DNA from: Boseongicola sp. H5
GTDB taxonomy: Bacteria; Pseudomonadota; Alphaproteobacteria; Rhodobacterales; Rhodobacteraceae
Direction: 5' to 3'
NCBI GenBank assembly: GCA_020622165.1
Contig: JACNMN010000002.1
Coordinates: 310,001-374,000 of the forward strand
Length of the DNA stretch: 64,000 nt
Positions 37,800 to 47,340 of this stretch are shown here, piece after piece. Each line of letters starts with the position of its first letter. Positions within the stretch are counted from its first letter, which is position 1. The notes under the pieces were generated by a model, which was not told the DNA's origin, did no database searches, and saw only the letters and a list, made by a program, of their open reading frames with translations. The translations under genes were made by a program, and so were the position numbers.

Positions 37800-39310
37800 G
37801 CGGTCCACCGGTAAAGCCAGACTTCGCTGACGAGCACCCCGTCGCGGCGCAGTTGCGCGCGCAGCTCGCTGGTCTCGGCCTGGGCCGGATCGAAGCTGAA
37901 GGCAAGCCGCAGACCGCCGGTGCCGGGATTGCGCTCCAGCACACCATCGGAAAGCGTCAGCGCACTGGCGCTGATGTGATGCGTGTAATCCGACGGATCG
38001 CCGCGCAGAAGCGGATGATCCTCGAAATCCACCGCAACCACCTTGCGGATCTGGTCGAACGCGCCGCCGATGCGGGTGTTGGTGACGGCAGCCACATCGG
38101 GCAGCGCCCCGGGTGTGTCGCCCCAACTCATGCGGTAGGCGAAATCATGGGCCGTGCCCGCCGGGATCACATCCCGCGGACGCCAGAAGGCAACGATATT
38201 GTCATAGATCTCCCGGTCGGCGGGGATCTCCACCAGTTGCACCGAGCCGGCGCCCCAATCCGCCGCAGGCGTGATCCAGAGCGACGGGCGGTTTTCGTAG
38301 CGGGCTTCGAAATCGGCGAAATCCTCAACCTCGCGGGCCCGCTGCATCAGGCCGAACCCGCGCGGCCCATCGTCGACGAAATGGCTTATCTGAAGGGTCC
38401 GCGGATTGGCAAGCGGCCGCCACAACCGTTCCCCCGCCCCGTTCCAGATCAGGAGCCCGTCGCTGTCATGCACCGCCGGGCGGAAATCGTCGAACCGGAT
38501 ATGGTTGGTTTCGTCGAACAGGAACATCGAGGTGAGCGGCGCCAGCCCCACATGATCCAGATCGCGGCGCGGGAACACGGTCGCGCGCACCTCGACGGTG
38601 GTGGGGCGCCCGGCACGGATGGAAAAGCTGTAGGCCCCGGTGGTCGACGGCCCGTCGAGCAGGGCGTGGAGCATGTAGGTGTCGCTGCCCGGCGCGGGCG
38701 CCTCGACCCAGAAGCGGGTGAAGTCGGGAAACTCCTCCCCTTCCGCATCTCCGGTGCCAAGGGCAAGCCCGCGCGCGGACAGGCCGTAGGTCTGGCCGTT
38801 GGCGATGGCGCGGAAATAGCTGGCCCCCTGAAAGACCATGAACTCCTCGAAGATCCCGGGCGTGTTCAACTCGGCCCGCAAGCGCAGGCCGGAATAGCCC
38901 ATCGTCTCGTCAACAGGCAGATCGGGAAACTGGTCGGTGCGGTCGAACAGTCCGATATCGAAGCCAAGCGTCTGCGCGACACCGTCTTCGACCAGGTTGA
39001 TCTCGACGGGCCGCGGAAAGTACAGCCCCGCGGCGAACAGATCCAGATGCAGCGGCCGGTCGGTCCCGGTCCAGATGCCGCGCTGGCTGTTGAACCAGAT
39101 CATCCGATACTGGTCATAGCTGAGATCCCGCCATGGCGCGGGCACCTCCGGCACGGGCCGGTAGGGCCGGGCCGCCAGCGCCTCGGCCTCCGCCCACAGC
39201 CAGTCGGGCGAAAACGGATGCTCGCCGGTGATCAGCTCAGCGCGCAGGGTCCGGGGCAACGCGGCCGCGGCGGCAAGGACGGACAGAAATGTGCGCCGGT
39301 GCAGGGTCAT
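37796..39310 (-). CDS. opgG: Periplasmic glucan biosynthesis protein OpgG/OpgD
   Basis: A 504-residue periplasmic protein of the MdoG family, needed for branching or release of osmoregulated glucans. The N-terminus MTLHRRTFLSVLAAAAALP fits a Tat signal (R-R-T-F-L), which is a feature of OpgD rather than E. coli OpgG; both belong to the same family and I cannot separate them here. Family text such as YDQYRMIWFN, FDETNHIRFDDFRPAVHDSDG and RRDLDHVGLAPLTSMF is present. The ATG at 39310 overlaps the opgC stop by four bases; one seven codons upstream is possible. Confidence 0.9.
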   Translation of the reverse strand: MTLHRRTFLSVLAAAAALPRTLRAELITGEHPFSPDWLWAEAEALAARPYRPVPEVPAPWRDLSYDQYRMIWFNSQRGIWTGTDRPLHLDLFAAGLYFPRPVEINLVEDGVAQTLGFDIGLFDRTDQFPDLPVDETMGYSGLRLRAELNTPGIFEEFMVFQGASYFRAIANGQTYGLSARGLALGTGDAEGEEFPDFTRFWVEAPAPGSDTYMLHALLDGPSTTGAYSFSIRAGRPTTVEVRATVFPRRDLDHVGLAPLTSMFLFDETNHIRFDDFRPAVHDSDGLLIWNGAGERLWRPLANPRTLQISHFVDDGPRGFGLMQRAREVEDFADFEARYENRPSLWITPAADWGAGSVQLVEIPADREIYDNIVAFWRPRDVIPAGTAHDFAYRMSWGDTPGALPDVAAVTNTRIGGAFDQIRKVVAVDFEDHPLLRGDPSDYTHHISASALTLSDGVLERNPGTGGLRLAFSFDPAQAETSELRAQLRRDGVLVSEVWLYRWTA

Positions 39311-40542
39311 CTTGCGGGCACGCCTCGCCATGGCTGACGTTTGAACCAGCCGACACTGTAGGCCACACAAACCAGCAGCGCCATGCCGATCAGATTGGCC
39401 AGGGTTACGGTTGCCACATCCCGGCCCAACTGGTCCAGCACGAAACCGGTGAACCGGGCCAGCACCATGGAAAACAGGAACACCGCCAGGGATTGCTGCC
39501 CCACCTTGGTGGTCAGCCGGATCACCGTGGCCCAGAGCCGCGCCAGCATCCCGGTTCCGGTCACGATGAGGTTGCGGCCGCCATCGCCCGCCACCGCATA
39601 GCCCAGATAGGCCAGCGCCAGAAACTGCACATAGCGCAGGATGCCGAAATCGGATTTGCTGAACCAGCCCCGGTTTTCCATCCGCCATTCGCGGGCCCAG
39701 TCGAACCCGAACTCCCGCACACCGATATTCGACAGCGGAACATTGGCCAGCACGATCAGAAGTGCCAGCCCCACCAGCACGCGGTTGAGCGGCGGCGCGG
39801 GGATCCAGCCGCGCATGAAGGCGAACCCGGTGAAGAAGACCAGTTGCCAGCCGAACGGGTTGAAGAACCAGCGCCGGTCGGACCATGGCTCGGCAGGCAG
39901 CGACAGATGCAGATGGCCAAGCCCCAGCCAGTCCAGAAGCGCGCCCTGGGCGAAGAACCAGAGCGCAAGCGACACCCCGGCAAGCAGCCACAGGTTCACC
40001 CGCGACAGCGCCATCACGATCGGCAGCATGACCAGCACCACCATATACATCGGCAGAATGTCGAAATAGTTCGGCACATAGGTCAGCGTCAGAAGGCCCA
40101 CCAGCTGCGGCCCCGGGTCGGAAAAGAACCGCCACAGATTCAGCGTGCCGATATAGACCGTGTCGGATACCGCCGCCAGATCGATGGCCGCCAGCATCGC
40201 GGCGATGATGACGAACATGCCGATATGGGCCCAATAGACCTGCCAGACCCGATACCCGACCCGGGCCGTGCCAAGCCGCCAGCCCGCGCGGTCGAACGCG
40301 CCGCCAAAGGCGATGGCCGACGCCATGCCGGAGCAGAAGACGAACATTTCGGTCGCGTCGGAAAACCCCCACCGCGCCGGGATCCATGAGGTGAAGAAAT
40401 TGCCCGGCGTATGGGCAAAGAGGATGATGAACATCGCGATGCCACGGTAGAAATCCAGCCGCGGGTCGCGCACGCGCGCAACCGGCGCGGAAACCGGGCT
40501 GCTGGCCTTTGACGGCAGCTCTGCATCGAGGGTTGAAACCAT
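39307..40542 (-). CDS. opgC: OpgC family acyltransferase-like membrane protein
   Basis: A 411-residue multi-spanning membrane protein of the OpgC family, which in Rhodobacter sphaeroides succinylates periplasmic glucans. The family opening RDPRLDFYRGIAMFIILFAH and the segment YVPNYFDILPMYMVVL are clear, and about ten hydrophobic helices follow. The ATG at 40542 is used; a GTG two codons before is possible. It is first in the opgC-opgG-opgH operon, an order that places the modifying enzyme ahead of the synthesis genes. A TPR gene lies 28 bases upstream in the same direction. Confidence 0.9.
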   Translation of the reverse strand: MVSTLDAELPSKASSPVSAPVARVRDPRLDFYRGIAMFIILFAHTPGNFFTSWIPARWGFSDATEMFVFCSGMASAIAFGGAFDRAGWRLGTARVGYRVWQVYWAHIGMFVIIAAMLAAIDLAAVSDTVYIGTLNLWRFFSDPGPQLVGLLTLTYVPNYFDILPMYMVVLVMLPIVMALSRVNLWLLAGVSLALWFFAQGALLDWLGLGHLHLSLPAEPWSDRRWFFNPFGWQLVFFTGFAFMRGWIPAPPLNRVLVGLALLIVLANVPLSNIGVREFGFDWAREWRMENRGWFSKSDFGILRYVQFLALAYLGYAVAGDGGRNLIVTGTGMLARLWATVIRLTTKVGQQSLAVFLFSMVLARFTGFVLDQLGRDVATVTLANLIGMALLVCVAYSVGWFKRQPWRGVPAR

Positions 40543-40569
40543 GGTCACCGCGCTTGTTTTCCGACAGGT

Positions 40570-41943
40570 CTATTCAGCGGGAACACGCGCGCCGCCCCGC
40601 GCCGCGTCGCGCCCCTCTGCGATCAGGGTCTGCCTTGCCCGGGCATATCCGTCAACGCAGCCGCCACGACGCGCGATGCGGTCGGCCAGAATCCCCTCAG
40701 CCTCCTCCAGAAACCCGGCGCGGATCCCTGCATCGATGGTAAGGCGTTCGAACACATCCCGCTGCGCGTGACTGCCACCTGCCTGTTGCATGGATTTGCG
40801 CGCCCGCGCAAGCGCAAGGAAGGCCTGCGCATATTGGCCTTCGCCAAAGGCTTCGAGCCCCGCGGCGGCAGACAGGCCCGGACTGGCCATCGCCTTCTGG
40901 ATGTCGGTCCGGGCGTTTTGCGCATCGCGGTGCAAACGCCCCATGAGATCACGGATCGCGGCATCACGGTGATCGCCGATCAGCGCCAGAAGGTAGTGCA
41001 GATCGGCAAAGATCAGGCAGCCGTCTTCCGTCCGGCTCGCGGAAATCTCCGCCAGTTCCTCCCAGCGACGGCCCACATCCACGCCCTCCAGCTCCAGACG
41101 GCTCAACAGCGAGGTCGCGTTCGAGATATCGCGGTAGTCATCGGTCTTCTCGCGGCGGATTTCGGTGTCGTAAAGCTCCAGCACTGTGCCGATCTGCCCC
41201 AGATCAAGATGCATCAGGGCCTTGTGCCACCACACGTGATAGCGGAAATTGTTGCAATGCGCCCAGGCGGCTTCGCGGCCCGCCAGCCAATCGATCCCGC
41301 CCTTGGCATCGGCGGTCATGTCGTGGACATGGGCCACCGCATGCAGGCCCCAGGCATCGTCCGGCGCAAGCTGCAGGGCCGCCCGGCCCGCCGCCTGCGC
41401 GGCCGCGTAGTCGCCGGTTTCCTCAAGCGTGAAGGCATGGCAGCCCATCATGTAGCCGCGCGCCGGATGATCCTCGCCATAGGCCGGCATCGCGCCTTCC
41501 ACAGCGCGGCGCATGCCCGCGCTGTCCCCCAGCACAAAGCGCAGGGCATGGTCGAGTTTCACCGCCAGCGCATCGCCGGGACAGGCGCGCAGAAGGGCCG
41601 CGAAAACCTCCGCCGCGCGGACGGGGTGGCCTTGCATCCAGAGGCTCAGCGCCTCCACATAGCGCCGCTCGCGCGGGGTGACGGTCTGCACGGTCAATGC
41701 GGCGCGGGCCTGCGTCAGCGCCGCGCTGGCAGGGGCGATCAGTTCGCGGCGGCCCAGAAGCAGATAGAACATCGCCTTGACCGCATGGCCAAGCACGAAG
41801 TCCGGCGCCGCGTTCAGCGTGTCGGCCAGATGGGTGGGCGTCGCCGCCCCGTGGGCCAGAAACGCCATCTGTGTCGCGTTCCAGCTGCTCAGCGCCGGGC
41901 CGGGGGCCAGCGTGACGGTCTGGCCGAAGATATCCTGGGTCAT
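40570..41943 (-). CDS. TTC38-like tetratricopeptide repeat protein
   Basis: A 457-residue all-helical protein resembling the TTC38 family: HPVRAAEVFAALLRACPGD, HPARGYMMGCHAFTLEETGDY and WGLHAVAHVHDMTADAKGG are characteristic, followed by a His-rich WAHCNNFRYHVWWHKALMHL segment. Function of the family is poorly known; it acts as a protein-interaction scaffold or an enzyme of unknown type. No signal peptide. The ATG at 41943 (MTQDIFGQ) has an AAGG stretch upstream; an earlier in-frame start would add an unlikely basic tail. It lies 28 bases before opgC and may be cotranscribed. Confidence 0.78.
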   Translation of the reverse strand: MTQDIFGQTVTLAPGPALSSWNATQMAFLAHGAATPTHLADTLNAAPDFVLGHAVKAMFYLLLGRRELIAPASAALTQARAALTVQTVTPRERRYVEALSLWMQGHPVRAAEVFAALLRACPGDALAVKLDHALRFVLGDSAGMRRAVEGAMPAYGEDHPARGYMMGCHAFTLEETGDYAAAQAAGRAALQLAPDDAWGLHAVAHVHDMTADAKGGIDWLAGREAAWAHCNNFRYHVWWHKALMHLDLGQIGTVLELYDTEIRREKTDDYRDISNATSLLSRLELEGVDVGRRWEELAEISASRTEDGCLIFADLHYLLALIGDHRDAAIRDLMGRLHRDAQNARTDIQKAMASPGLSAAAGLEAFGEGQYAQAFLALARARKSMQQAGGSHAQRDVFERLTIDAGIRAGFLEEAEGILADRIARRGGCVDGYARARQTLIAEGRDAARGGARVPAE

Positions 41944-42090
41944 GCGCCGCCTTTTTCTTTGATATGCACGCGTATTCTGTATCGGGCTTAACAGGACGTG
42001 ATCTACGGACACACGTCACAGTAAGGTGAATGACGGGAATGTGAGGGAAGCCCGCGCCGATCTGCCGGAAAGTTGAGCAGAACCCCGCTG

Positions 42091-43272
42091 TTAGGCCTTG
42101 GGCTTGACCCGCGACAGCACGGAATCGGTGTCCTGGCCGAAGCGCGGCGGCGCGCGGCGATAGCTGACCGGCGTGCGCGACAGATGCAGCGGATTGCCGA
42201 TCAGTCGGACCTCGCCGCCCTCGACATCGTCGCGCGGCATCGTGATCGCCATCTCCCGGGCCGCCACCTGATCGGATGCGAACACCTGATCGAGTGTCTG
42301 CACCGGCCCCACCGGCACGCCCGCCTGTTCCAGCTCCGCCACGATCCGGGCGCTGCGGCGCGCGGCCAGCATCGGCGCGATGAGCGCAATCAGCGCCTCG
42401 CGATTTTCAAGCCGGGCGGGGTTTGTGGCGAAGCGCGGATCATCGGGCAGATCGCCGGCACCCAGAACCCCGCAGAAGCGGCGAAACTGGCCGTCATTGC
42501 CCACCGCGACGATCACATGCCCGTCAAGGGTGGCGAAGACCTGATAGGGCACGATGTTCGGATGCCCGTTGCCGCGCCGCTCGGGCAGCTGACCGGAGGT
42601 AAGATAATTGACGCCTTCGTTGATCAGCCACGCGATCTGCGTGTCCACCAGCGCTACGTCGATATGCTGCCCCTGTCCGGTGGCGTCGCGGTGGCGCAGG
42701 GCGGCCAGAATGCCCACGCAGGCATACATTCCGCACATCACATCGGCGATGCCCACGCCCACCTTCATCGGCTGGCCATCCGGATCGCCGGTCAGCGACA
42801 TGATCCCGCCAAAGCCCTGCGCCATCAGGTCGTAGCCCGGTTTCGCGGCATTGGGCCCGGTCTGCCCAAAGCCCGAAATCGAGCAGTAGACCAGCCGGGG
42901 AAAGCGCGAAAGGAGCGTTTCGGCATCCAGCCCGTAGCGGTTCAGACCGCCGGGCTTGAAATTCTCGATCACCACATCGGCCTCGGCGGCCAGCGCCAGA
43001 ACCAGCGCCTGGCCTTCGGGTGTGGCGATATCGGCGGCCACGGACAGCTTGTTCCGGTTCGCGGCCATGAAATAGGCCGACAGATCCGACGGCGCACCAC
43101 CGGCGCCGGGCGCGAAAGGCGGCCCCCAACTGCGGGTATCGTCGCCACCGGTGCCCGGATTCTCGATCTTGACGACCTCCGCCCCCAGATCGCCCAGCAA
43201 CTGGGTGCAGGTCGGCCCGGCCAGTATCCGGCTGAGATCGAGAATTTTCAGACCGTCCAGAGCGCCCGGCAT
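42091..43272 (-). CDS. CaiB/BaiF family CoA-transferase
   Basis: A 393-residue class III CoA-transferase. The family opening LDGLKILDLSRILAGPTCTQLLGDLGAEVVKIE is unmistakable in its parts, and the nucleophilic aspartate is D148 in GYDLMAQGFGG. It moves CoA between carboxylic acids; the pair is not identifiable from sequence. I start at the ATG at 43272 (MPGALDG); an ATG six codons upstream would overlap the ThDP enzyme gene. The stop of that gene is two bases away, so the two are expressed together and may act in one pathway on a 2-oxo or hydroxy acid. Confidence 0.88.
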   Translation of the reverse strand: MPGALDGLKILDLSRILAGPTCTQLLGDLGAEVVKIENPGTGGDDTRSWGPPFAPGAGGAPSDLSAYFMAANRNKLSVAADIATPEGQALVLALAAEADVVIENFKPGGLNRYGLDAETLLSRFPRLVYCSISGFGQTGPNAAKPGYDLMAQGFGGIMSLTGDPDGQPMKVGVGIADVMCGMYACVGILAALRHRDATGQGQHIDVALVDTQIAWLINEGVNYLTSGQLPERRGNGHPNIVPYQVFATLDGHVIVAVGNDGQFRRFCGVLGAGDLPDDPRFATNPARLENREALIALIAPMLAARRSARIVAELEQAGVPVGPVQTLDQVFASDQVAAREMAITMPRDDVEGGEVRLIGNPLHLSRTPVSYRRAPPRFGQDTDSVLSRVKPKA

Positions 43273-43273
43273 G

Positions 43274-44893
43274 CTAGATCCGCCCGTCATAGGCGTGCTG
43301 CGGAATGACCGCGGCGATGACGGTGAAGCGGTCAGCCTCCAGCGCCGCGGTCAGTGCCGCCTTCAGGTCCGCGCGCGTTTCAACCGTGACCCCGTACCCA
43401 CCAAAGGCCCGCCCGATGGCGGCGAAGTCGTGGCCCGCGAAATCCACACCCAGATTGGGCATCTGCCGCTGGCGTTGTTTCAACTCGATCAACGCCAGCG
43501 AGCGGTCGACGAAGACCACGAAAACCGGGGCCTGCCCCAGCTCCGCCGCGGTCGCCAGATCGCCGGCCACCATCAAAAGCCCGGCATCACCCGAAAAACT
43601 GACCACCGGGCGCTCGGGCGCGGCCAGTTTCGCGCCGATGGCCAGCGGCACGGCGCAGCCCATGGTGCAAAGCGCGGAGGATTGCAGCAACAGACGTGGG
43701 GCCGGGCAGCGCCACATCTGCGACAGCAGGATCCGATGTGCGCCGCTGTCCACGGTTGCGATCGTGTCGGCGGGCAGGACCTTGCGGCATTCGTCGATCA
43801 CCGCCGCCGGGCCCCATGCGTCATCCCCCGGAAAGGCCTCGGCCAGTGCGGCACGGGCCGCCGCGATCTCGTTGCCCAGCCAGGTGACGCGCGGGGCCAC
43901 GCCATCGGAAAGCGCGGCCAGCGTCGCACCGGTATCGGCCAGAAAGCTGAGGCTCGCCTGATGCATGTAGTGGTGGTTGGGCGCGGCATGGATGTCGATC
44001 ACCCGCTTGGTCGCGGGGTTCCACGGGTGCTGCCATCCGGGCCGCATCTCGATCGGGTCATATCCGACAAGGAGTATCAGATCGGCCCGGTCGACCAGCG
44101 GTAGCAGATGCCGGTCGGCCAGCGGCGACAGACCGGCCGCGCCAAGGCTCAGCGCATGATCCTCGGGCAGGACGCCCTTGGCCTTGTAGGTGGTGATGAC
44201 CGGGACCGCGTGGCTTTCCGCGAAACCGCGAAGCGCATCCGCGCTGCCGTCGTAAAGCACGTCCAGCCCGGCCAGGATCAGCGGCCGTTCCGCCGCGCCC
44301 AGCCAGCGGCGCGCCGTCTCCAGATCGGGGCCTGCGGGCGCCACGGGGCTCGCGGCCTTGCGCCTGATCCCCCGGTCCCGCGCGGGCGCATCGGCCACCG
44401 AGATCGGCACATCGATATGCACCGGGCCCGCCCGCCCCTCGGCGGCGATGCCAAGCGCCTTGTCGGCCACCACATCCGCGGCCTGCGCCGTCAGCGTGAA
44501 GGTTGCCTTGGTGATCGGCTCGAACACCTTGCGATGGTCCAGAACCTGATGGGTGTAGGTCTCCGCCTCGTGGGCATCGACCGATCCGGTGATCACGATG
44601 AGCGGCACCCGGTCCTGATCGGCATTGGCCACCACATTGACCCCGTTCATCGCGCCGGGCCCGACGGTTGCCACAAGGATCGCAGGCGCGCCATCCACGT
44701 GGTGCACCCCTTCGGCCATGAAGCCGGCGGCGTTTTCGTGTTTGGCCAGCGTGAAGCGGATGCCTGCGCGGTCCAGCGCATCGATCACGGTCAGAACTTC
44801 GCCGCCCGGCATACCGAAGGCGTGACGGCACCCGGCCTCATACAGCCTTCGGGCCAGAACATCCGCCGCGCGGATCGAGTGAGTCTCTGTCAT
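43274..44893 (-). CDS. Thiamine diphosphate-dependent enzyme (acetolactate synthase-like)
   Basis: A 539-residue three-domain ThDP enzyme. The catalytic Glu is E53 in AKHENAAGFMAEG, and the cofactor/metal motif is GDAG with D436. The usual NN pair that ends the metal motif reads V462-D463, so the aspartate probably replaces an asparagine ligand. Substrate may be a 2-oxo acid (pyruvate or a related compound); acetolactate synthase itself is not supported because no regulatory subunit is near and the neighbour is a CoA-transferase. The start is the second ATG of a pair (44893), five bases after GGAG; 44896 is the alternative. Confidence 0.82.
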   Translation of the reverse strand: MTETHSIRAADVLARRLYEAGCRHAFGMPGGEVLTVIDALDRAGIRFTLAKHENAAGFMAEGVHHVDGAPAILVATVGPGAMNGVNVVANADQDRVPLIVITGSVDAHEAETYTHQVLDHRKVFEPITKATFTLTAQAADVVADKALGIAAEGRAGPVHIDVPISVADAPARDRGIRRKAASPVAPAGPDLETARRWLGAAERPLILAGLDVLYDGSADALRGFAESHAVPVITTYKAKGVLPEDHALSLGAAGLSPLADRHLLPLVDRADLILLVGYDPIEMRPGWQHPWNPATKRVIDIHAAPNHHYMHQASLSFLADTGATLAALSDGVAPRVTWLGNEIAAARAALAEAFPGDDAWGPAAVIDECRKVLPADTIATVDSGAHRILLSQMWRCPAPRLLLQSSALCTMGCAVPLAIGAKLAAPERPVVSFSGDAGLLMVAGDLATAAELGQAPVFVVFVDRSLALIELKQRQRQMPNLGVDFAGHDFAAIGRAFGGYGVTVETRADLKAALTAALEADRFTVIAAVIPQHAYDGRI

Positions 44894-44908
44894 CATGCTC
44901 CGGAGGTA

Positions 44909-45376
44909 TCAGCGTATGGCGGCGTTGGCGATGGCCTCGAATGCCGCGTCAAGCTCGGCCGCGGCGGCGGCCAGATCCGCGCCGCCCTCGTCGAGATAGG
45001 GCGCGAACACGAACCCCGGCGTCTTGTAGGACAGGGTCGCGGTCCCGTCCGCATCTTCGGTCAGATAGAACCGTATCGGGGCCTCGATCATGGCGGCGGT
45101 AGACAGGTTCAGGATACGGACAGCATAGATATTGTTGAAGACCCCGAGCACGCGGTTTTCCGGGATCTCGATGCCGCGCGCGCGGGCGGCGACGGTCGGG
45201 CCGGCCTGCGTGACGACCGCGAACCCCTGATCGGCGACGGCGGTGCGCAGATCCTCCAGCAACATGGCGAAAGGCTTGCCGGTTTCCATCACGACCCATC
45301 CCTCCCGCTCGGTTACCGACTGGGCGGCGGCGAGACCGGTGGAGAGGATCAACAGCAGAAGCGGCAGAATTCGCAT
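44909..45376 (-). CDS. DUF302 protein, exported
   Basis: A 155-residue DUF302-family protein with a signal peptide (MRILPLLLLILSTGLAAAQ). The body follows the DUF302 plan: FAMLLEDLRTAVADQGFAVVTQAG then GVFNNIYAVRILNLS and PIRFYLTEDADGTATLSYKTPG. The biochemical function of the family is not established. It lies 15 bases upstream of the ThDP enzyme gene in the same direction and divergent from the SIS-domain gene. The start at 45376 is chosen by the signal peptide; longer in-frame readings lack one. Confidence 0.8.
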   Translation of the reverse strand: MRILPLLLLILSTGLAAAQSVTEREGWVVMETGKPFAMLLEDLRTAVADQGFAVVTQAGPTVAARARGIEIPENRVLGVFNNIYAVRILNLSTAAMIEAPIRFYLTEDADGTATLSYKTPGFVFAPYLDEGGADLAAAAAELDAAFEAIANAAIR

Positions 45377-45553
45377 GGCATATCCATGAGCTTGATCGGG
45401 CCACCATCCCAGATCGACCGGTCCGGATACAGTCACAATTTCGAGACGGCGAAACCCGCCGCTGGCATGCCCGGCTCCGGGGCGGCTGGCGAAGCCCGCG
45501 GCAACGCAGTAACGTCGCCGCACCGAGACCCGTCATGAAGGATGCCCGAGAGC

Positions 45554-46585
45554 ATGAGCGATACGACAAGCCGGATGCGGCGCGAAATTCTGGAGATCCC
45601 CGAGGCCGTCGCCCGTTTGCTGGACCGTGGCCAGCCCGAGATCGCCAAGGTCGCCGAGGCCCTGAAAACGCGCAACCCGCGTCTTGTGGTGACGGTGGCC
45701 CGCGGCTCCTCCGATCACGTCTGCACTTTCCTGAAATATGCGGTGGAGCTGGAACTGGGCCTGCCCGTCGCCTCCATCGGGCCATCGGTGGCGTCTCTCT
45801 ACGGGGCCGAGCTGCATCTGGACGGGGCGCTTTGCTTGTCGGTCTCGCAATCGGGCCAAAGCCCCGACATCGTGGCGCTGGCCAGATCGGCCACCAGCGG
45901 CGGGGCGCTTTCGGTCGCGGTCACCAACGATCCCGCCTCGCCACTGGCGGAGGCGTCGGATCATTGCATCGACATTCACGCCGGGCCGGAACGCAGCGTG
46001 GCCGCCACCAAGACCTTCGTGACCTCCGCCGTCGCCACGCTGATGCTGCTGGCCGAATGGAAAGGCGATGACGCCCTGCGCCGCGCATTGCTGGACCTGC
46101 CCCGGCATCTGGATGCCGCGGCCCGCAAGGACTGGTCCCCGCTCAAACAGGCCATCGGCGCGCAACGGTCCCTGTTCACGCTGGGGCGCGGGCCGTCCTG
46201 GGCGATTTCGAACGAAGCGGCGCTGAAATTCAAGGAAACCTGTCAGATCCACGCGGAAAGCTATTCCGCCGCCGAGGTGCTGCACGGCCCCGTCTCCATC
46301 GTCGAGGAGGGCTTTCCCGTGCTGTGTTTCACCGCCCGCGACGCCGCCGAGACACCGGTGGTGCAGGTCGCGGACGCACTGGCGGAAAAAGGGGCGCGGG
46401 TTTTCGTCACCTCCGACCGCGCAGCGCGTGCAACCGCGCTCCCCCATATCCGCACCGACCATCGGCTGACCGATCCGATCGCGCTGATCGTGTCGTTCTA
46501 CGCCATGGTCGAGCAGATCGCCCTTGACCGCGGCATCGACCCGGACACCCCGCGCCATCTGCGCAAGGTGACCGAAACCGTGTGA
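45554..46585 (+). CDS. SIS-domain sugar-phosphate protein (AgaS/NagB-II/GlmS-like)
   Basis: A 343-residue protein with two SIS domains, about residues 30-170 and 200-335. Phosphosugar-binding text is clear: VARGSSDHVC, LSVSQSGQSPDIV, AATKTFVTS and FKETCQIHAESYSAAEVLHGP. This is the isomerase half of GlmS without the glutaminase domain, the layout of NagB-II/AgaS-type glucosamine-6-phosphate deaminases; glucosamine or galactosamine 6-phosphate is the likely substrate. The ATG at 45554 has GAAGG 12 bases before it; 45542 is an alternative but too close to that site. No sugar operon surrounds it. Confidence 0.84.
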   Translation: MSDTTSRMRREILEIPEAVARLLDRGQPEIAKVAEALKTRNPRLVVTVARGSSDHVCTFLKYAVELELGLPVASIGPSVASLYGAELHLDGALCLSVSQSGQSPDIVALARSATSGGALSVAVTNDPASPLAEASDHCIDIHAGPERSVAATKTFVTSAVATLMLLAEWKGDDALRRALLDLPRHLDAAARKDWSPLKQAIGAQRSLFTLGRGPSWAISNEAALKFKETCQIHAESYSAAEVLHGPVSIVEEGFPVLCFTARDAAETPVVQVADALAEKGARVFVTSDRAARATALPHIRTDHRLTDPIALIVSFYAMVEQIALDRGIDPDTPRHLRKVTETV

Positions 46586-46675
46586 CATCGGAGGCGCGGG
46601 GCCGGCTTGCATATCGGCGACCGCCCCGCTCCTTGCCCCGTCGCCACCGGCTGATGCCTTTCCTTGCGCGCCCGA

Positions 46676-47185
46676 TCAGTTGCGGGACGGAAAGATGCCC
46701 TGCAACGCGATGATATAGTTGATGCAGAGCGTCGGCTGCATGTTCTCGTGCGGCAGGCTGCCACCCGCGTTGGAAATCGAGGCCGGATTGAGCGCGACCA
46801 CGGGCGTGGTGACCGCCGAATAGATCGACGCGCGCGCCAGCAGATCGCCGCTTGGGCGGTCATTGTCGGCCGGCGCGTTCACCACACCCATCTCGTGATT
46901 GTGAGAGGGCATCTGGCTCGTGTTCAGCGTGACCGTCTCCACCCCTACACGCTGGCCGATCTGGCGCGGCGACAGGCCCGGGCCGGTGCCGGCATGCATC
47001 GGTACCCGCCCCCGCAGATCGGGCAGGCCGAAACTGGTGCGCCCATCCCCGCCATAGGTCGTGCCAAGAATGCTGAACAGGGCGGAGTTGCTTGAAATCG
47101 CGAGCAATTGTCCATCGCAGAAAGCCCAGTTGCGCGGTGCGAAATTTCCGGCAAACAACATGATCTGCCCAATAAGCGGTTCCAT
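46676..47185 (-). CDS. Phage tail collar-domain protein (MdpB-like)
   Basis: A 169-residue tail-collar domain protein. The opening IGQIMLFAGNFAPRNWAFCDG, the segment GLPDLRGRVPMHAGTGPGLS and the metal-binding-like SHNHEM are standard for this family, also known as microcystin-dependent-protein type. No other phage structural, lysis or integration gene is present, so this is an isolated domain. The ATG at 47185 has GGAGACC upstream. It is divergent from the autotransporter gene, with the hairpin region between them. It could form trimeric fibres or be a horizontally moved cargo gene; function is open. Confidence 0.85.
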   Translation of the reverse strand: MEPLIGQIMLFAGNFAPRNWAFCDGQLLAISSNSALFSILGTTYGGDGRTSFGLPDLRGRVPMHAGTGPGLSPRQIGQRVGVETVTLNTSQMPSHNHEMGVVNAPADNDRPSGDLLARASIYSAVTTPVVALNPASISNAGGSLPHENMQPTLCINYIIALQGIFPSRN

Positions 47186-47340
47186 TTTTGGTCTCCAAAG
47201 ACTGTGAGTTTCGGGTCGCGTCAGCTCAGCGCGTCGTGAACCGCGCTGATCCGGCAACGGTTATTCACGCCACCCGGTGCTCTCTGTGTCCCAGCGCACA
47301 GAGCCAGAGAAATCCCCGCGTTAATCATTCCGGCAAAACG

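Noticed and set aside
42091-44893. Oxalate degradation pair (oxalyl-CoA decarboxylase and formyl-CoA transferase)
   Set aside because: The CoA-transferase is of the right superfamily, but the ThDP enzyme text is not specifically oxalyl-CoA decarboxylase-like, so naming the pathway would be overreach.
46676-47185. Prophage remnant
   Set aside because: Only a single collar-domain gene; no integrase, capsid, portal, lysis or attachment sites in view.
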